Both the position numbers and the translations under genes were made by a program. A DNA stretch of 64,000 bases from Aporrectodea caliginosa (taxonomy: Eukaryota; Annelida; Clitellata; Crassiclitellata; Lumbricidae), in contig JACEVL010000482.1 of assembly GCA_020284085.1 (NCBI GenBank), forward strand, positions 1,460,154-1,524,153. Direction: 5' to 3'. This document shows positions 1-9,942 of the stretch, in pieces. The notes beneath the pieces were generated by a model. The model saw nothing but the letters and a program-made list of their open reading frames with translations, searched no databases and had not been told where the DNA came from. Numbering within the stretch: position 1 is the stretch's first letter; every line of letters starts with the position of its first letter.

Positions 1-527
1 CACTGGAGGCAGTCGTCAAAGAAGAGGTTCTGTATTCAGTCGCCTATGAAGTGGCACTGGATGCAGTCGTCAAAGAAGAGGTTCTGTATTCAGTCGCCTA
101 TGTAGAGGCACTGGAGGCAGTCGTCAAAGAAGAGGTTCTGTATTCAGTCGCCTATGAAGTGGCACTGGATGCAGTCGTCAAAGAAGAGGTTCTGTATTCA
201 GTCGCCTATGAAGTGGCACTGGATGCAGTCGTCAAAGAAGAGGTTCTGTATTCAGTCGCCTATGAAGTGGCACTGGATTCAGTCGTCAAAGAAGAGGTTC
301 TGTATTCAGTCGCCTATGAAGTGGCACTGGAGGCAGTCGTCAAAGAAGAGGTTCTGTATTCAGTCGCCTATGAAGTGGCACAGGATACAGTCGTCAAAGA
401 AGAGGTTCTGTATTCAGTCGCCTATGAAGTGGCACTGGATGCAGTCGTCAAAGAAGAGGTTCTGTATTCAGTCGCCTATGAAGTGGAACTGGAGGCAATC
501 GTCAAAGAAGAGTATTCAGTCGCCTGA
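1..527. repeat. 54-bp tandem minisatellite (dimer of 27-bp units)
   Basis: About ten head-to-tail copies of a 54-bp unit run from the window edge, so the array continues to the left. Each unit is two diverged 27-bp halves: one contains CACTGGATGCAGTCGTCAAA and the other TTCTGTATTCAGTCGCCTAT. Reading frames stay open only because 54 is divisible by 3, and two frames of the same strand are open at once, so I do not call a gene. Confidence 0.95.
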
Positions 528-955
528 CTCGCCTATGGAAAGGTTCTGGACAATGTCGCCTATGGAATATCTCTGGAGAGGCACTGGATGATGTCGCCTA
601 TGCAGAGGCTCTGGATGCAGTCGCCAATGGAGGGGCGCTGGACGATGTAGCCTATGGAGAGGCACTGGATGATGTCGCCTATGGAGAGGCACTGGATGAT
701 GTCGCCTATGGAGAGGCGCTGGATGATGTAGCCTATGGAGAGGCGCTGGAATGCTGGATGATGTAGCCTATGGAGAGGCGCTAGATGATGTCGCCTATGG
801 AGAGGCACTGGATGATGTCGCCTATGGAGAGGCTCTGGATGATGTCGCCTATGAGAGGCACTGGATGATGTCGCCTATGGAGAGGCTCTGGATGATGTCG
901 CCTATGGAGAGGCACTGGATGATGTCGCCTATGGAGAGGCACTGGATATGTTCGT
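528..955. repeat. 27-bp tandem minisatellite, monomeric part of the same array
   Basis: About fifteen copies of a 27-bp unit (GGCACTGGATGATGTCGCCT core) follow the 54-bp part directly. The unit is related to each half of the 54-bp dimer, so the higher-order dimer was probably built from this monomer. A few units are shortened or joined irregularly, for example near 740-765 and 850. Confidence 0.93.
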
Positions 956-1201
956 GTAGGCCGACTGCTTCCTTAAAGGCCTACATAAAACTGCCTTGAA
1001 TCGATTGGATTTTTATTGACTGGTGTCTGGACTGCAAATACTCTGCTAGGTTTCTTGCCTGGCATATGCATAGATCTACTTGTATGGACATATTGAAGAC
1101 ACAGGAAAACAACATTATTCATAACGCATATCTCAAATGCCAACACCCAACTTCATGGATATAATAATTAAATCACGACCTGTTTTTGCCGGCTTTCATT
1201 C

Positions 1202-1410
1202 AAAGTTACCGGTCCCTCCATCTGGAACTATCTTCCTCCTCATGTTCGCAACTCTCTTGACGAGACTGTCTTTCACTCTAAACTGAAAACCTACATTTTT
1301 CCAGTCTACTTATGTCTCTCTTAATGGTTGCCTGGCTTCAATGTGCACTTCTGAACTTTGTAAGGAGGGCATTATCAAATTACAATTGAATTACGTATTG
1401 TATTGTATCA
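1202..1410 (+). mobile_element. LINE 3' end (RT C-terminus and tail)
   Basis: Frame 1202-1324 reads VTGPSIWNYLPPHVRNSLDE and ends at a stop at 1322. This is the GPxxWNxLPxxVR signature found at the C-terminus of CR1/Jockey-type LINE ORF2. The 3' end (TGCACTTCTGAACTTTG...AAGGAGGGC) is also carried by the SINEs at 21541 and 63040. The element is 5'-truncated and only the end of ORF2 is left. Confidence 0.7.
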
Positions 1411-1613
1411 CAATGATGATGAGCTCGGTAATTGTTTTAATTGAGTCTTGAGTACTCAAATGAAGGCCTTCCTCTGAGAAATAATAATGGACATTGTTTC
1501 TTCTGGATATGAAAAGTAGCGTATACGGTACCCTCCAGTCCACAATATGAGGGTACTGGATCCCATCGTAACCCCCAAAGTTACGCCTATGGCTGCTGCT
1601 GCTGTGTTTTGCC

Positions 1614-2267
1614 CATAGGCGGAGACTTGGTCTTGGGTTTGGGGGGACCGGCGGATCGGCCGAAGGACGATCGGCGAGCGCGAAGCGCCGAGCAGGGGGT
1701 TGGGGGGGAGGATGTGCCCCCTCCCCTATTTAAATTTTTGAATTTTCACACTGTAATGGTAGCATTTTAAGCTGTCATTTGAAAAAATTGCTCTATAATT
1801 GAGTGCTGATAGGAACCAGCTGTCACTCGTAGCTTACATGTAGTTTGAGTCGTGTTTGAGTTTGGGAGGGGTTTAAATTTTTTTGAATTTCCACACTGTA
1901 ATGGTAGCATTTTAAGCTGTCATTTGAAAAAAAAAATTGCTCTATAATTTGAGTGCTGATAGGAACCAGCTGTCACTCGTAGCTTACATGTAGTTTGAGT
2001 TGTGTTTGAGTTTGGGGAGGGTTTGGGGGATGTGCCCCCTCCCCTATTTAATTTTTTAAAATTTCCACACTGTAATGGTAGTCATCTGAACAAAATTGCT
2101 CTATTATTTGAGTGCTGATAAGAACCAGCTGTCACTCATAGCTATTATTATTATATTCATGAAATATTTCAGAAATATTGGGGGGGATATAAGCAGCTCC
2201 GTCCCCCCCACCTCAAGTTTGGGGGGGGGACCGTCCCCCGCTGTCCCCCCCTAAGTCTCCGCCCCTG
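1614..2267. mobile_element. hAT-like non-autonomous DNA element (MITE)
   Basis: Terminal inverted repeats CATAGGCGGAGACTTGG (left) and CAGGGGCGGAGACTTAGG (right, reverse complement) are flanked by near-perfect 8-bp target duplications, GTTTTGCC (1606-1613) and GTTTGGCC (2268-2275). Ends of the CAGGGGCGGA type with an 8-bp duplication are typical of hAT elements. Inside are three tandem copies of a unit with ACTGTAATGGTAGCATTTTA and GAACCAGCTGTCACTC, starting near 1745, 1893 and 2065. There is no transposase frame. Confidence 0.85.
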
Positions 2268-2275
2268 GTTTGGCC

Positions 2276-3840
2276 CAATGTGGACCACAGTCTCAGACAG
2301 TCTTAGACTTCTTACTATAAACAGATCTATCGCTGCAGTCGTCTTTTTCCCAACGTTTTTTCACGCAGATATTGATCAGTCGCAGAAACAAATCGAAAGA
2401 TGGCGTGCTCAGTTTATCGTATCGTAGGCAATCGTTTACGGGCCCTAAATCATTCACTTCCCGCGTCATGCACTCGATGCCAGGAACGTTAAACCTCGTA
2501 CACATAGAGAAAACTGATTTTGATGATGGCGTTTCTATATGTATGAAGCTATTCAACGGTTATCGTTTCCAGTGAGAATGAACGAACTCGCCCGGTGCGT
2601 TACTTAATGCTTGCCACCACGAAATAGGAACATAAATGATATTCAATCAATATCATTTGTGGCGCTTGACTTGTATGCAGGCTTTATTAATAATGGTAGG
2701 CCTAATCTAGATTAGACCATAATTATGGAAATCACATAAATAGTTTTGTACTGAAGCTGTTCAGTAAACGATTTAGTTCATTTCTTACATTTAAATGCTT
2801 TATTTTATTAATTCGATATAAGACAATGAAGCCCTTATTTTATTTCAACATTCCTCCACCCACTTTCCAATAGGCCTAATTGTCGACGCTGGATCAAAGA
2901 GCCGTTGATTCAAGCCAGTAATAGCCTGAGTTTAGGACTCCCTTATCGGAATTCGACGCCTTTTCCTGAAAGCGACACCTTAAATGGAATGTAAAAGAAC
3001 ATTTATATAGCGCAACATTAAGGCCTGTCATCGGAGATGGCCGCCTGTATCTGTATAGCCTGTCGTTTTTAATCAATTAGTTGGTACTTATGCGGATCTT
3101 GTTCCAGAAGTTTCGCTCTTCAGGTCTTTTGATGTGACCTTGTCATTGGAATTTTTTCCTCGTTAGCTTTCATTTGAAGTGTTTGGAACGGTGTTCAGAC
3201 GCTCATAATGGGAGAAGATTTTTCTGCCGGACGGGATTCAAGGTAACTGGTTGGATATTGACAATGACAAGCTCCAGTTGGAAAGACCCAGATTCCGTGA
3301 CTTGGCGCTGACCCTTCTGTTGCTGACAACTGATCGACTGCTGAACAGTATCCTCCTCCCCAGACCTATTGGCCGAGAGATGTCCGGACGCAGCGCCTGC
3401 TACCATCTGCGAGGGGCCGCTTGGTAGTGCAAGGGTCCGTGTGTTACGAGAGCACCGTCGCCTGGCATAGCTCGTCCTCTCGTCGGCTCTACGTTGTCTA
3501 GTAACTCCAGACATGGTGTCTACCATCACTGCCATTGATGGTATTCGTCGGTTGGGCTCTGCGTGTCTGCGGAAGTTCGCCAGCGGTGACAATTCCAGTT
3601 ATCTCATGAGCACTATTCGCCAATATTGATTAAGTTTTTATTCGTTTTGAATTTAACGTCGTTTAGGTTGGCGCAAAGCTTGTCAGGGACAAAAAGGCGC
3701 TATAGTAATGTCTAGACAAATACATACAAGGCAACATACATACAGACATACAATGTACTGTATTACAAACGACCTTGTCTGACCTTTCGCCCGATTCTTG
3801 TGCATGGTAGTAGACCTACCTAATCTCTACTTGTAAGCTA
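2276..3840. other. Stretch without a recognised gene
   Basis: I recognise no gene here. Short frames occur on both strands at 2293-2575, and a 129-codon minus frame lies at 3203-3592. None has a domain I can name, and none has a paralog elsewhere in the window to test its conservation. The minus frame at 3203-3592 is rich in Arg, Ser and Gln and could be a degraded element ORF. Confidence 0.5.
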
Positions 3841-4169
3841 GTTAAGTATTTTTGTTTTGTATTGTATATTGACTCAACAGTGTTGAGCAACTGCTTCAGT
3901 TTCGCTTTCCTTTTCTTGTTTTCCTGTTTTTGGTTCATTTAGTTTCTTTTCTGTTTTTTTTTTACTTTAACATTCACTTGGTCACTGCAAGTATGTTTTC
4001 AATTATAATCTTTCTTTAAAGGCCACCATTAATTTTCTAATGTAATCTGTAATTTGGTGTCCCTACTTAGCGGGATTCTTTATCCCTTTAGGGCCTCCTT
4101 TTTTGTAGCCGTGTTGAAATTTATATGTAAACCTGATGATTTTGTTAATTTGGTTGCAAAATAAACATG

Positions 4170-4202
<33 letters not shown>

Positions 4203-4575
4203 ACATACATACATACATACATACAATTATATATACACATAGATACATACATATAGGCATTTACATATACACATATGCATGTACATATACACATCTATAT
4301 ACAATGTTATACATATATAGTTTACATAATACTTGTATATACATACATATAGGTATATACATATATACACATATATATATATGTATATATATATACTTAT
4401 ATCCATATATATATTGTACATAATATGTAGGCCTATATGTATATAGATATAAGTACATATAATATACAAACATAAATATACATATGCACATATATATATT
4501 TATACATATACATGCATATATACATATATATACATATAATGTACATATATACTTATATATGTACATATACATATA
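3841..4575. repeat. Retroelement-type 3' end followed by TGAT, ACAT and TA microsatellites
   Basis: A T-rich stretch ends in AATTTGGTTGCAAAATAAAC and passes into (TGAT)n at about 4168-4202. That layout is typical of a non-LTR retrotransposon 3' tail. It continues as (ACAT)n at 4203-4227 and then about 310 bp of imperfect alternating purine-pyrimidine (ATACAT/ATAT) DNA. Long frames in this part translate only to Tyr/Ile/Met/Cys and are artefacts of the repeat. Confidence 0.65.
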
Positions 4576-4739
4576 TTTTTTACCATGAAACCTTCGGACT
4601 ATCGAACTTTCGGACTTTCGAACCTTAGATTTTTGTTATGAATTACATAAAATAGTAACGTAGGAGACATACAGTTCATATTTGGTAAAAAATATTAGGA
4701 TTTCTGTGGGCGGGCATGGACATTTTATTTGATAGGAAA

Positions 4740-5995
4740 AGGTTAATGAATGCCAGAAAAGCAAGGGCAAGCTCATATCAGGAAGCCAGTACTTTATCTA
4801 CAATCACTGGTGGAGACTACAGTTATATTTATTCCCATGCATTTGTTTGATTCCTTGTATTACTAATAAGCTGGCTTGATACATCTTCCCTATTCTAGGT
4901 AATAACTTGACACTGGCTAACAATAATATGCAACTAATATGCTAGCCAGATGAATGGACGAATTGTTGCCCTAATCCACATCAAAAGAATCACATAAACA
5001 ATCAAGTGAACGCTCATATATGTTGATTGATACCAGTCGAAAGGTAGGCCTAATTCGCATAAAGAATCGCATAGAAGCCAGTGCTAGCTAGCTCGTATCG
5101 GGAAGCCAGTACAGTTATAGTTATTCCAATGCATTGTTTCTGACTCCTTGTAAAGCTATTTAGCTGACTGATACATCTGACGCTAATAATATTGAACTAC
5201 CAATATCAAACACAGTTTCAATGGTAGATCTAACCCTAAAAAATGACAGTGAAGCTAGTTAGCGCTAGCTGGCGTAAGGAATACATCAATTAGTGAATGG
5301 GATAGGGATTACTGATCGCAGAATCGTTTCAGAAACCAGTGTTAACTAGCACCAATAAAGTTTCTATTTCTAATCGGAGCCTTTCTCTTGATTATACAAC
5401 AATGCAGAGCCGTTCCTTCTCTGTGGTTGGTCCAACAACCTGGAACGGGCTAACACTAGATTTACGACACCTTCCAAACTGTTCTCAGTTTCACCAACTG
5501 TTGAAGACTGCATTCTTCCGTATGGCCTGGGTCGGGAGCGCTTCTGAGTATGGATCTTGAAGGGGCGCTATATAAATTCTGATTGATTGATTGATTATTG
5601 ATTGATTGATTGATTGAATGTGTGCAATACCACCACTGCCTTTTAATGAAGTAAAAAGCGCCAGACATCCTAGTAGTGCTATTACATGTTACATGATACT
5701 ACTATAAATTGTTTATTTAATAATTTTTTTATTTCATTTCATATTTATTTCATGTCCAGTTCAACTAATAAACATAAGTCATTTATTTCAGAAATCCATA
5801 TTAAATTCTATTTAAAATTATACAGAAAAGCAACCGAAAATAGATGGGCGATTTTATTACGGGGAGACTTTGTATCGTAGATGGGGAGATTCTATTTCAA
5901 TGGGGGAAGACTTTGTTCTGAAACACAGTCTCCGGGGGAAACATTATTTCAACCAGGGGAGACTGTGTTTCGGAGGCAGACTTTATGTCGTGACA
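4740..5995 (-). mobile_element. CCGG-target DNA element, left-truncated copy
   Basis: This is the reverse complement of the first ~950 bp of the element at 39719-41957. Shared landmarks include the AAGCAAGGGCAAGCTCATAT block at 4760 and the repeated GGGGAGACTTTGTATCG blocks at 5850-5990. The right end is TTATGTCGTGACA, followed by CCGG (5996-5999). There is no transposase frame. The left terminus is not found and is probably lost near the TA-rich repeat. A LINE fragment is inserted at about 5345-5602. Confidence 0.7.
5345..5602 (+). mobile_element. LINE 3' end inserted in the CCGG-target element
   Basis: The frame at 5339-5560 includes SRSFSVVGPTTWNGLTLDLR and ends at a stop before GGCGCTATATAAATTCTGATTGATTG. 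This is the C-terminal ORF2 signature plus the (TTGA)n tail of a CR1/L2-type LINE. The related element at 39719 lacks this block at the corresponding place, so it is a 5'-truncated insertion. Confidence 0.72.
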
Positions 5996-5999
5996 CCGG

Positions 6000-6494
6000 C
6001 TTAAGGGTTCACGGAAAGGAAATTAGATTCTCTCAAAAACTTTGGGACTTTAAACCTTTAGAGTACGTGCATTTCCGTCGTGCGTCGGAGCATTTGTTAA
6101 TAACCGAACGAGTGGTCCACGAAATCATTCCGGGGTGAATGACAGCTGATCTCGATTACAGACATCGTGGGTGACAAATGCATCGTCGAATCTCTGAATA
6201 TACGATCGTAGACGGTATTTATGCATGAACAACATCTGAATATTTCTAAAGAGTCCTTCGAGAACCCGTGAAAGGCATATACAAGTTCGCTAAAGATTGT
6301 CGGAAAGGCGAAGACGAATCTGCATGTTCATAATCAAACCGAAAGAGAGTGGCAGCAATTATTAAATAAATTAAAAGTGTTGAAGGCAATGTCAGGCAAC
6401 AACATCATTGGATGGAGGCCTAGGATGTGATATAATGTAATGTGATTCCTTCTGTTGTTATGTAGGACAAATACCACATAAGAAAGAAACCTCC
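6000..6494. other. Conserved 3' flank and 3'UTR block of the FReD genes (copy A)
   Basis: This block recurs downstream of each FReD stop codon: 6000-6494, 16771-17228, 38247-38701 and 57735-58189. The most constant part lies directly after the stop (reading minus: GAGGAGGTTTCTTTC, then the CATCCTAGGCCTCC stretch) and is probably 3'UTR. I did not find a clear minus-strand AATAAA at a constant distance. Farther out, copies C and D keep partial plus-strand frames, but A and B are shifted or stopped, so I do not call a gene. Confidence 0.6.
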
Positions 6495-7087
6495 TCAATT
6501 CCTTTTCATCATCATTCTGCTGCTGGAAATAAATCGAGTGGAGCTACCCCAGGTGTTGTGTGAGCTGTTGTGCGCATTCAAACCAGACACGCCACAATAA
6601 TTCCACCACCAGCCACCACCAGCTCTTTGGGCGCAATGGGCTGTGGTGGTGCCATCGTTATCTTTGTCAAAGGTCGAGAATTTCATTCCCACCGCCTTCC
6701 ATGCCGCGTAGTTGTAGTTGAGAGCGTCGCCGGCGTCTCCCGTGTATCCGGAAACGTTGAGTACGTAGCCACTGACTTCGTTACTCAGCTGAAAAAACTC
6801 GTATTCAGCCGAATACCATTTGCGAGTGTCGTTCACCTCCACTTCCACTCTCAGCTTCCAGTTTCCACTTGACGTCAAACGGTAGAGGTTCTCGTTTCCG
6901 AACCAGTAATGGTCTCCTCCAGGATCTCCAAAGCCGATGCTGTAGCTATTCCAAGACCTGTTGAACATCATGCTATCGTCAAAGACGTGTTTCTGGATGA
7001 TAAACCACCCGAAAATGAATACTGACACCACCGGTTCTGTCCTGTTGTTTACGATCACACTCCCATTGTAGTAGTTGGCTGTGAAAC
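6495..7087 (-). CDS. Gene A exon 4: fibrinogen-related domain
   Basis: This last exon follows the acceptor TTATTTAG at 7088 and enters in phase 1. It encodes 197 residues to a TGA stop. Fibrinogen C-terminal landmarks are in order: FNRSWNSYSIGFGDPGG, HYWFGNENLYRLT, LRVEVE, YSAEYEFFQL, LNVSGYTGDAGDALNY, FSTFDKDNDG (calcium-loop motif), HCAQRAGGGWWWNYC and SGLNAHN. FReDs are secreted recognition domains that often bind acetylated sugars; that role is inferred from the family. The C-terminal disulfide pair is kept. The N-terminal pair and the usual GGGWTVIQRR stretch are replaced (FGWFIIQKH), and the usual CH before SNLNG is CG, so ligand specificity may differ from tachylectin-type domains. Confidence 0.9.
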
Positions 7088-7737
7088 CTAAATAAAGAAA
7101 CGATCTAATGACGTTTAAGATTACGTAATGTTATGCTTTTTCTGGCGCTTAATCAAGATATCATTCCGGAAGCTTATATCTACTCAAAGGCACGGCCACA
7201 CAGAACTGAAATGCAATGCTATGCGAGAAAAAAAGATTCTCAAATGTAAGCTCTGCTTGGCTGCTGTAAAAACGATTACTTAGGCCTACCCCAGGTTTCA
7301 CAGCAGTTTGTAGGCCTATTATGCTCTCTGGTTGTAATTGACATTGGCGTAAGTCAGTTATAGTTTGCTGCTCTTTAATAATAGTTTTGAGAGCTGAATC
7401 CTATCCAAATAAGTATTTCCGCTGAATCCTGTCCGGTCTTTGGCTCTATAAGTATTTCCGCAATTTAAAACGTTATGAAAGCTGCAAAAGGTAAATATTT
7501 GCAGATACCAACAATTAATTTGTATGTATTTCTCTTATTCTATTCGATTTATAGACCTACATAATCTGCATTGGGATACCTTATCAATGCATAATTTGTA
7601 CATTCTACGTGTATGAAAATCCTAATTTGGTGGCAGGTACAGGTAGACTGAGAATAGTTACCTCTTCCAGCACAGAACCACAGAAGATATTTCGGCCGTA
7701 GTAGATACGCTACTTCTGGGTGGGATCTTGCGACATG

Positions 7738-7744
7738 ATAATAA

Positions 7745-7833
<89 letters not shown>
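7738..7833. repeat. (AAT)n microsatellite in gene A intron 3
   Basis: About 30 AAT units. The flanks (GGAAGATATTTCGGCC on the left, ATCAATAATCTCAGACAC on the right) match the flanks of the AAT tracts at 42740 and 43851 in gene C, so the tract is ancestral to the two copies. Open frames here are poly-Ile or poly-Tyr artefacts. Confidence 0.95.
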
Positions 7834-7835
<2 letters not shown>

Positions 7836-8029
7836 TTTTATCAATAATCTCAGACACTGCAATACTGCGAGACAAAAAGTAAAATATAGGGATAGGCAGA
7901 CAAAGAGAAACCGAGAACCCTATAGACCCAAAAAGGATGCATTGTAAAGGCGCCAAGAGAATAAATATAGGTTGAGATAATTATACACTGTGTGTGTTTC
8001 TGTGTGTCTGTGATATATACATATATATA

Positions 8030-8258
8030 TATATAGAGAGAGAGAGACAGACAGACAGACAGAGACAGAGACAGAGAGACAGACAGAGATAAAGACAGAG
8101 ACAGAGAAACAGAGACAGAGAGACAGAGAGACAGAGACAGAGACAGACAGAGACAGAGACACAGAGAGTGACAGAGAGAGACAGACAGACACAGACAGAC
8201 AGACACAGACAAAGAGAGAGATAGAGACAGAGACAGAGAGACAGAGACAGAGAGATGC
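8030..8258. repeat. GA/GACA microsatellite just inside intron 3 of gene A
   Basis: Imperfect (GAGACAGA)n, read as (TCTG/TCTC)n on the sense minus strand. It begins about 20 nt downstream of the exon 3 donor. Genes B and D have different simple repeats at the same place. Frames translate to Ser/Leu/Cys/Val runs and are not genes. Confidence 0.95.
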
Positions 8259-8276
8259 ACTTGCCACACAGAATAC

Positions 8277-8444
8277 CTGTAGGAGACAGACAATAGGCAA
8301 AGACTCTTCCGGCCATGAAGCAACCGTTACTGTTTGGATACTTGATGGTCTGCGTGCAGTTGTAGTAAATGACTCCGTTCAGTGAAAATGGAAACGAACA
8401 ACATTGCTCAGGAACCACTTTGAAGGCGGAAGTTCTGTTAACAC
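8277..8444 (-). CDS. Gene A exon 3: fibronectin type II-like module
   Basis: A 168-nt exon with acceptor TTAAG at 8445 and donor CAG|GTATTC at 8276, phase 1 at both ends. It reads [24 protein letters not shown], then [12 protein letters not shown]. The pattern CxFPFxxNGxxYxxC...C...YC matches fibronectin type II modules, which fold around two disulfides and often bind collagen or phospholipid head groups. The typical WC is GC here, and there is an extra adjacent Cys. The binding partner is unknown. The symmetrical phase is typical of a shuffled module. Confidence 0.85.
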
Positions 8445-8754
8445 CTTAACCAGTCAACACACAAATAAATTCTTTGCACGACACTACAACTCCGACAGAA
8501 ATAATCATTATTGTTACCAGTATCAGTTTCGTTATTGTTGCCCTTTCGTTATCGTAATAATTGTCATTATCATTATTGTTTTCGGTGCCGGTTTCATCAT
8601 AATTTTATAATAACAAACGTCATCCTTACTGTTGTTATTTAAGACATCAATCTCCTCTTACATCCACGTTTCTTTTCAACTCTTTTATCTACTCATTTGT
8701 TGATGCCATCTGTTTTGATATTACCTTCTTACCATAGCCAGAGCTTAGTCGTAC

Positions 8755-8791
8755 CTTTAACAGATGGACATGTTTCGTCATAAATCTTGTC
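8755..8791 (-). CDS. Gene A exon 2: 37-nt micro-exon
   Basis: Acceptor CTCAACAG at 8792 and donor AAAG|GTACGACT at 8754 enclose DKIYDETCPSVK plus one base. It enters in phase 0 after exon 1 and leaves in phase 1 for exon 3, so the frame holds across the gene. The same 37-nt exon with one Cys and a conserved CPSV occurs in B (29898) and C (44717), while the surrounding intron is much less conserved. Role: a short linker, possibly supplying one interdomain cysteine. Confidence 0.8.
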
Positions 8792-8871
8792 CTGTTGAGC
8801 AACAAAACAGACTCTTTAAGTTAATAACCCCTAATTTAACGTGAACTAAATCTAACACTGCTATGACTACT

Positions 8872-9060
8872 TCTACTGCATTTACCACGACTACTTCCGA
8901 TAGTACTGCTACTACTAATAGTATAATACTACCACCACACCTACCATCACCGCCACCACTACCAACCCTACAACAACAACTACTACTGCTACCACCACCA
9001 CCATCACCACAATCACCACAACCACATCCACAACCACCACTATTACTACTACACAGAACA
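8872..9060. repeat. ACT/ACC-rich low-complexity tract
   Basis: Degenerate (ACT)n/(ACC)n sequence in intron 1 of gene A. It corresponds in position to the (CTG)n/(ACT)n tract at 44880-45176 in gene C. The Thr/Pro and Gly/Cys frames are artefacts of the repeat. Confidence 0.85.
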
Positions 9061-9131
9061 GCCTTATCCTTTGAGGTCCTCATTTGGTGCCCCTAAACAT
9101 TTCGATGTTTTCCATCTTTCGTCTCTCACGA

Positions 9132-9359
9132 TCATTTTAAACGGTACTTAGACGGTTGGAACAGATAACGAGAGAACGTCTTCAACGCAGATCGGATCTT
9201 CTGCAGAATTATGGCAAGCCGTCCGATGGCGTTGGACTTGGTATATGGTTTGCTGATAAATATAATGCCCTGTGATGTTAAAGTGATACGCACGTGTGCC
9301 CCTTTCTCCTTGTCGAAGACAATGATTTCAGACAGATTAACGGATGGCAGTTCATAGGT
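9132..9359 (-). other. Open frame without start, inside gene A intron 1
   Basis: Minus-strand codons from 9359 to a stop at 9132 are open for 75 codons, with a protein-like composition including SEIIVFDKEKGAHVRITLT and SNAIGRLAIILQKIRSALK. A stop lies directly upstream (9360-9362) and there is no ATG at the beginning, so it could only be an internal or terminal exon or a remnant. The segment is missing from the matching part of gene C. I recognise no domain. Confidence 0.25.
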
Positions 9360-9942
9360 CTACCGAATATACATTTAGATTGCTGCCTATAACCCCCGTG
9401 TTTGTTCCCATTACCTTAGAAAACCTTGGCTTTAAAAATGCTAAAGGGACGTATTTTTGGAGTTATGGCGTTGCATTTCAGCGGCCTCTGGTGATAGACA
9501 GGAGACTCACTTTCCAGCGTATTTTCATCTGCACCTAACTGGTTATTTTTGAAGAAACCATCTATTACCATAATATATGCTTTTGAGCAATCTGTCTTCG
9601 TGTTTCTCACGTGTGTTTCCTGTCGTTCCTAATTTTATCTACAGGTGTATTGCACACTAAAATAATGTAAACTCAATCCGGTAAGTTGATAACGAATGCA
9701 GAGGAGATTGCGATATGCAGGATAATGGATTTTTAAAGACGATGACAAATTATCATTGATATTCTTTTTAATCAATTCCAGCATCCATCGAAAGACGATA
9801 TTATAATTAGTAGTTGTTCCATGTTAATGGTCTGTTCCTTTGATGTCGATCAACTTGATAACAATTCCTATTTCTCTCTGCACCTGGTTGCGGTGTGCCA
9901 ACTATATAATTATAGGCTACAATTGTCAATAGACGTATATAT

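Noticed and set aside
51..591. 158- and 145-codon frames in the left array as a repeat protein gene
   Set aside because: Two frames of the same strand are open together because the 54-bp unit is a multiple of 3; there is no start context, promoter or paralog support.
1..955. CRISPR-like array
   Set aside because: Units are contiguous with no spacers, and the DNA is plainly animal nuclear sequence.
2293..2575. Overlapping plus and minus frames as a small gene
   Set aside because: Neither strand has a recognisable motif; no repeat elsewhere in the window to test conservation.
3203..3592. 129-codon minus-strand gene
   Set aside because: No recognisable domain, splice context or paralog; composition could be chance or an old element. 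Kept only as a note in the region entry.
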